Of a DNA stretch of 6,092 bases, positions 4,374 through 6,092 are shown piece by piece (the stretch's first letter is position 1; each line of letters begins with the position of its first letter). The DNA is from CAZCWX01 sp964502465. Lineage in GTDB: Bacteria; Desulfobacterota; Binatia; Bin18. The notes beneath the pieces were generated by a model, which saw only the letters and a program-made list of their open reading frames with translations, made no database searches and was not told where the DNA came from. A program made the position numbers and the translations under genes. The DNA lies in the NCBI GenBank assembly GCA_964502465.1, contig CAZCWX010000327.1, positions 1 to 6,092 on the forward strand, given 5' to 3'.

Positions 4374-6092
4374 ATGGCCGACGAACAAGCACCCCGGTCC
4401 GGTTCTGCTGAGCCGCCTCCTGCTGAAACCGAGCCTTCCACCCCCCTGACCGATCAGTCGAAGGCTGTTGGTTTCCCCATTGTTGGGATTGGGGCCTCGG
4501 CAGGCGGATTGGAAGCATTGGAAGATTTTTTAGCTCACACGCCGGCCGACAGCGGCCTGGCGTTTGTCGTTGTCACCCATCAAGCCTCGGACCGCGTCAG
4601 TCTCTTGCGTGAGCTGCTCGAGAAACGCACTACCATGCCGGTGCACGAGGCGACCGTTACCGTCAAAGTGGAACCCAATCATATTTACCTGTCACCACCA
4701 GGGATGTATCTCGCGCTGCTCAACTCTGTCCTCCAGCCCATGCATGCGGACACCATCCATGGTAGCTTGCCGTTTCCCATCGACTACTTCTTCCGCTCGC
4801 TGGCGGACGACCAGAAAGACAAGGCGATCTGCATTGTGCTGTCGGGAACCGGGACCGACGGGACATTGGGTCTGCAAGCCGTCAAGGGAGCAGGCGGGCT
4901 GACCCTGGTGCAGGAGGAGCAGTCAGCAAAGTTCACCGGGATGCCGCATAGTGCCATTACCACTGGCCTGGTCGACGCCGTGTTGCCAATACGCCAGATG
5001 CCGCACGTCCTGATCTCTTTTGCCCGGGGACCATATTTGCAGGGCGCCGTCGAGCCAGCCTCTATGGCGGCACTGACACCCGACCTGTTGCGGCGTATCT
5101 ACATCCTGCTGCGCAATCACACCCGGCATGACTTTTCTGCCTACAAACCCAATACGCTCCGGCGTCGCATAGAACGGAGGATGCATGTCCACCAGGTGCA
5201 GGATACGGAACAGTACCTCCGGTTCTTGCACGAACATCCTTATGAGATTGATCTGCTCTTCCAGGAACTGCTGATCGGGGTGACCAGTTTCTTCCGTGAT
5301 CCCGAGGCGTTTGCATTCCTGGCGACCACCGCCTTCCCTGACCTCGTGGCCACCCGTTCGCAGGATCAGCCCCTCCGGGTCTGGGTTCCCGGCTGTTCCA
5401 CTGGAGAGGAAGCCTATGCACTCGCCATCCTGCTGCGGGAGTACCTCGATCGCTCGCAGCAGTCGTGCCCCATACAGATCTTTGCGACAGATCTGCACAA
5501 CCAAGCCATCGAGAAAGCCCGGACTGGGTTGTACCCTGAGGGTATTGCCGTCGATGTCAGCCGTGAGCGGCTCGAGCGCTATTTCGTGAGAGAGGACGGT
5601 AACTATCGCATCAAGTCAGAGATTCGGGAATGTGTCGTCTTTGCCCGGCAGAACCTCCTGGCTGACCCGCCTTTTACCAAGCTTGACCTCCTCTCCTGCC
5701 GTAACCTGTTGATTTACTTGAATGCCGAGGTACAACACCGGCTCATCCCCCTGTTTCATTACGTCTTGAATCCCGGCGGGCTCCTATTTCTCGGCTCATC
5801 CGAGACGGTTGGTGGTTTCACCGACCTCTTTATTCCCCTTGACCGTCATTGGAAAGTGTTCAGACGCAAAGAATCCGCCGTCGCTTCCCCTCTGCCGGTG
5901 TGGGCTGCAAAGCCGATGACAGAAGAACCCCCCGTGCGTGGCCTTCCCAGGCCCTCCGATGCCACACTGGCCAGCCTGGTGGAAAAGCTGCTGGTGCAGC
6001 AGTTTGCCCCGCCCAGCGTCATCGTTAGCGACACTGGTGAGATTGTCTATATTCACGGACTCACCGGTCTCTTTTTGCAGCCCGTCCCCGGT
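4374..6092 (+). CDS. CheB-CheR fusion chemotaxis-type signalling protein, C-terminus cut by window edge
   Basis: The 573 residues present start with a Pro/Glu-rich tail (1-32). A CheB methylesterase domain (about 34-218) follows, with the expected Ser-His-Asp triad: Ser42 in GIGASAGG (38-45), His69 in VVVTHQ (65-70) and Asp162 in LSGTGTDGTLG (156-166). The CheR methyltransferase part has its N-terminal helical domain (about 233-300, with NTLRRRIERRM at 260-270), GVTSFFRDPEAF (302-313), the S-adenosylmethionine loop VPGCSTGEEAYA (338-349), FATDLH (370-375) and CRNLLIYL (442-449). After a linker, PPSVIVSDTGEIVYIHG (546-562) looks like the start of a PAS domain. Known fusions usually continue into PAS and histidine-kinase domains. 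No receiver domain precedes CheB, as is usual for fusions. ATG 4374 is the only start, since an in-frame TGA lies at 4353-4355; GAGGGAG is 13 nt upstream, a long spacing. No other chemotaxis gene is visible, so it may serve a non-chemotactic signalling path. Confidence 0.93.
   Translation, partial: MADEQAPRSGSAEPPPAETEPSTPLTDQSKAVGFPIVGIGASAGGLEALEDFLAHTPADSGLAFVVVTHQASDRVSLLRELLEKRTTMPVHEATVTVKVEPNHIYLSPPGMYLALLNSVLQPMHADTIHGSLPFPIDYFFRSLADDQKDKAICIVLSGTGTDGTLGLQAVKGAGGLTLVQEEQSAKFTGMPHSAITTGLVDAVLPIRQMPHVLISFARGPYLQGAVEPASMAALTPDLLRRIYILLRNHTRHDFSAYKPNTLRRRIERRMHVHQVQDTEQYLRFLHEHPYEIDLLFQELLIGVTSFFRDPEAFAFLATTAFPDLVATRSQDQPLRVWVPGCSTGEEAYALAILLREYLDRSQQSCPIQIFATDLHNQAIEKARTGLYPEGIAVDVSRERLERYFVREDGNYRIKSEIRECVVFARQNLLADPPFTKLDLLSCRNLLIYLNAEVQHRLIPLFHYVLNPGGLLFLGSSETVGGFTDLFIPLDRHWKVFRRKESAVASPLPVWAAKPMTEEPPVRGLPRPSDATLASLVEKLLVQQFAPPSVIVSDTGEIVYIHGLTGLFLQPVPG

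Noticed and set aside
4923..5504. Minus-strand 193-codon frame inside the CheB-CheR gene
   Set aside because: The plus-strand reading carries intact CheB and CheR motifs across the same span.
1..6092. CRISPR array, tRNA, insertion sequence or phage attachment site
   Set aside because: I saw no regularly spaced direct repeats, no tRNA-like cloverleaf sequence, no transposase motifs and no terminal inverted repeats with target duplications.

Overview
This window looks like an accessory chromosomal stretch of a moderately GC-rich, Gram-negative bacterium that is probably environmental. The protein styles are those commonly met in Deltaproteobacteria, NC10, Rokubacteria and Tectomicrobia-type genomes: a BCAM0308-family zinc protein, a stand-alone CBS-pair protein, a small c-type cytochrome and a CheB-CheR fusion. 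The taxonomic guess is an inference from gene content only; no rRNA or universal marker is present.

Layout. On the minus strand, a short ribosome-hibernation-like (S30AE/HPF N-terminal type) gene at 1263-1039 is followed 37 bp later by an RNA 3'-phosphate cyclase (RtcA) gene that starts with GTG at 1001 and runs off the left edge with only about 10 C-terminal residues missing. A gap of about 520 bp (1264-1784) separates this pair from a divergent plus-strand conserved hypothetical gene (1785-2111). A gap of about 600 bp with no convincing gene follows (2112-2717). Next is a plus-strand pair: a BCAM0308-family zinc protein (2718-3239) and a two-CBS-domain protein (3265-3684), 25 bp apart. A perfect 12-bp inverted repeat (3696-3725) lies between the CBS gene and a convergent, secreted single-haem cytochrome c (4164-3742, minus). 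A 209-bp divergent promoter region with a good sigma-70-type promoter (4317-4346) leads into a CheB-CheR fusion signalling protein (from 4374), cut by the right edge where a PAS-like segment begins.

How the parts may work together. The most interesting unit is the left pair, a ribosome-binding-type protein next to an RNA end-modifying enzyme, which suggests RNA or ribosome protection or repair under stress. Both proteins are unusual. The RtcA keeps its catalytic histidine but has replaced two conserved residues of its first active-site motif and altered its family signature. The HPF-like protein has an intact N-terminal half but lacks the usual second half. The BCAM0308-CBS pair also fits a stress or energy-state theme, since CBS pairs typically bind adenine nucleotides. 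The cytochrome and the CheB-CheR protein look like separate transcription units.
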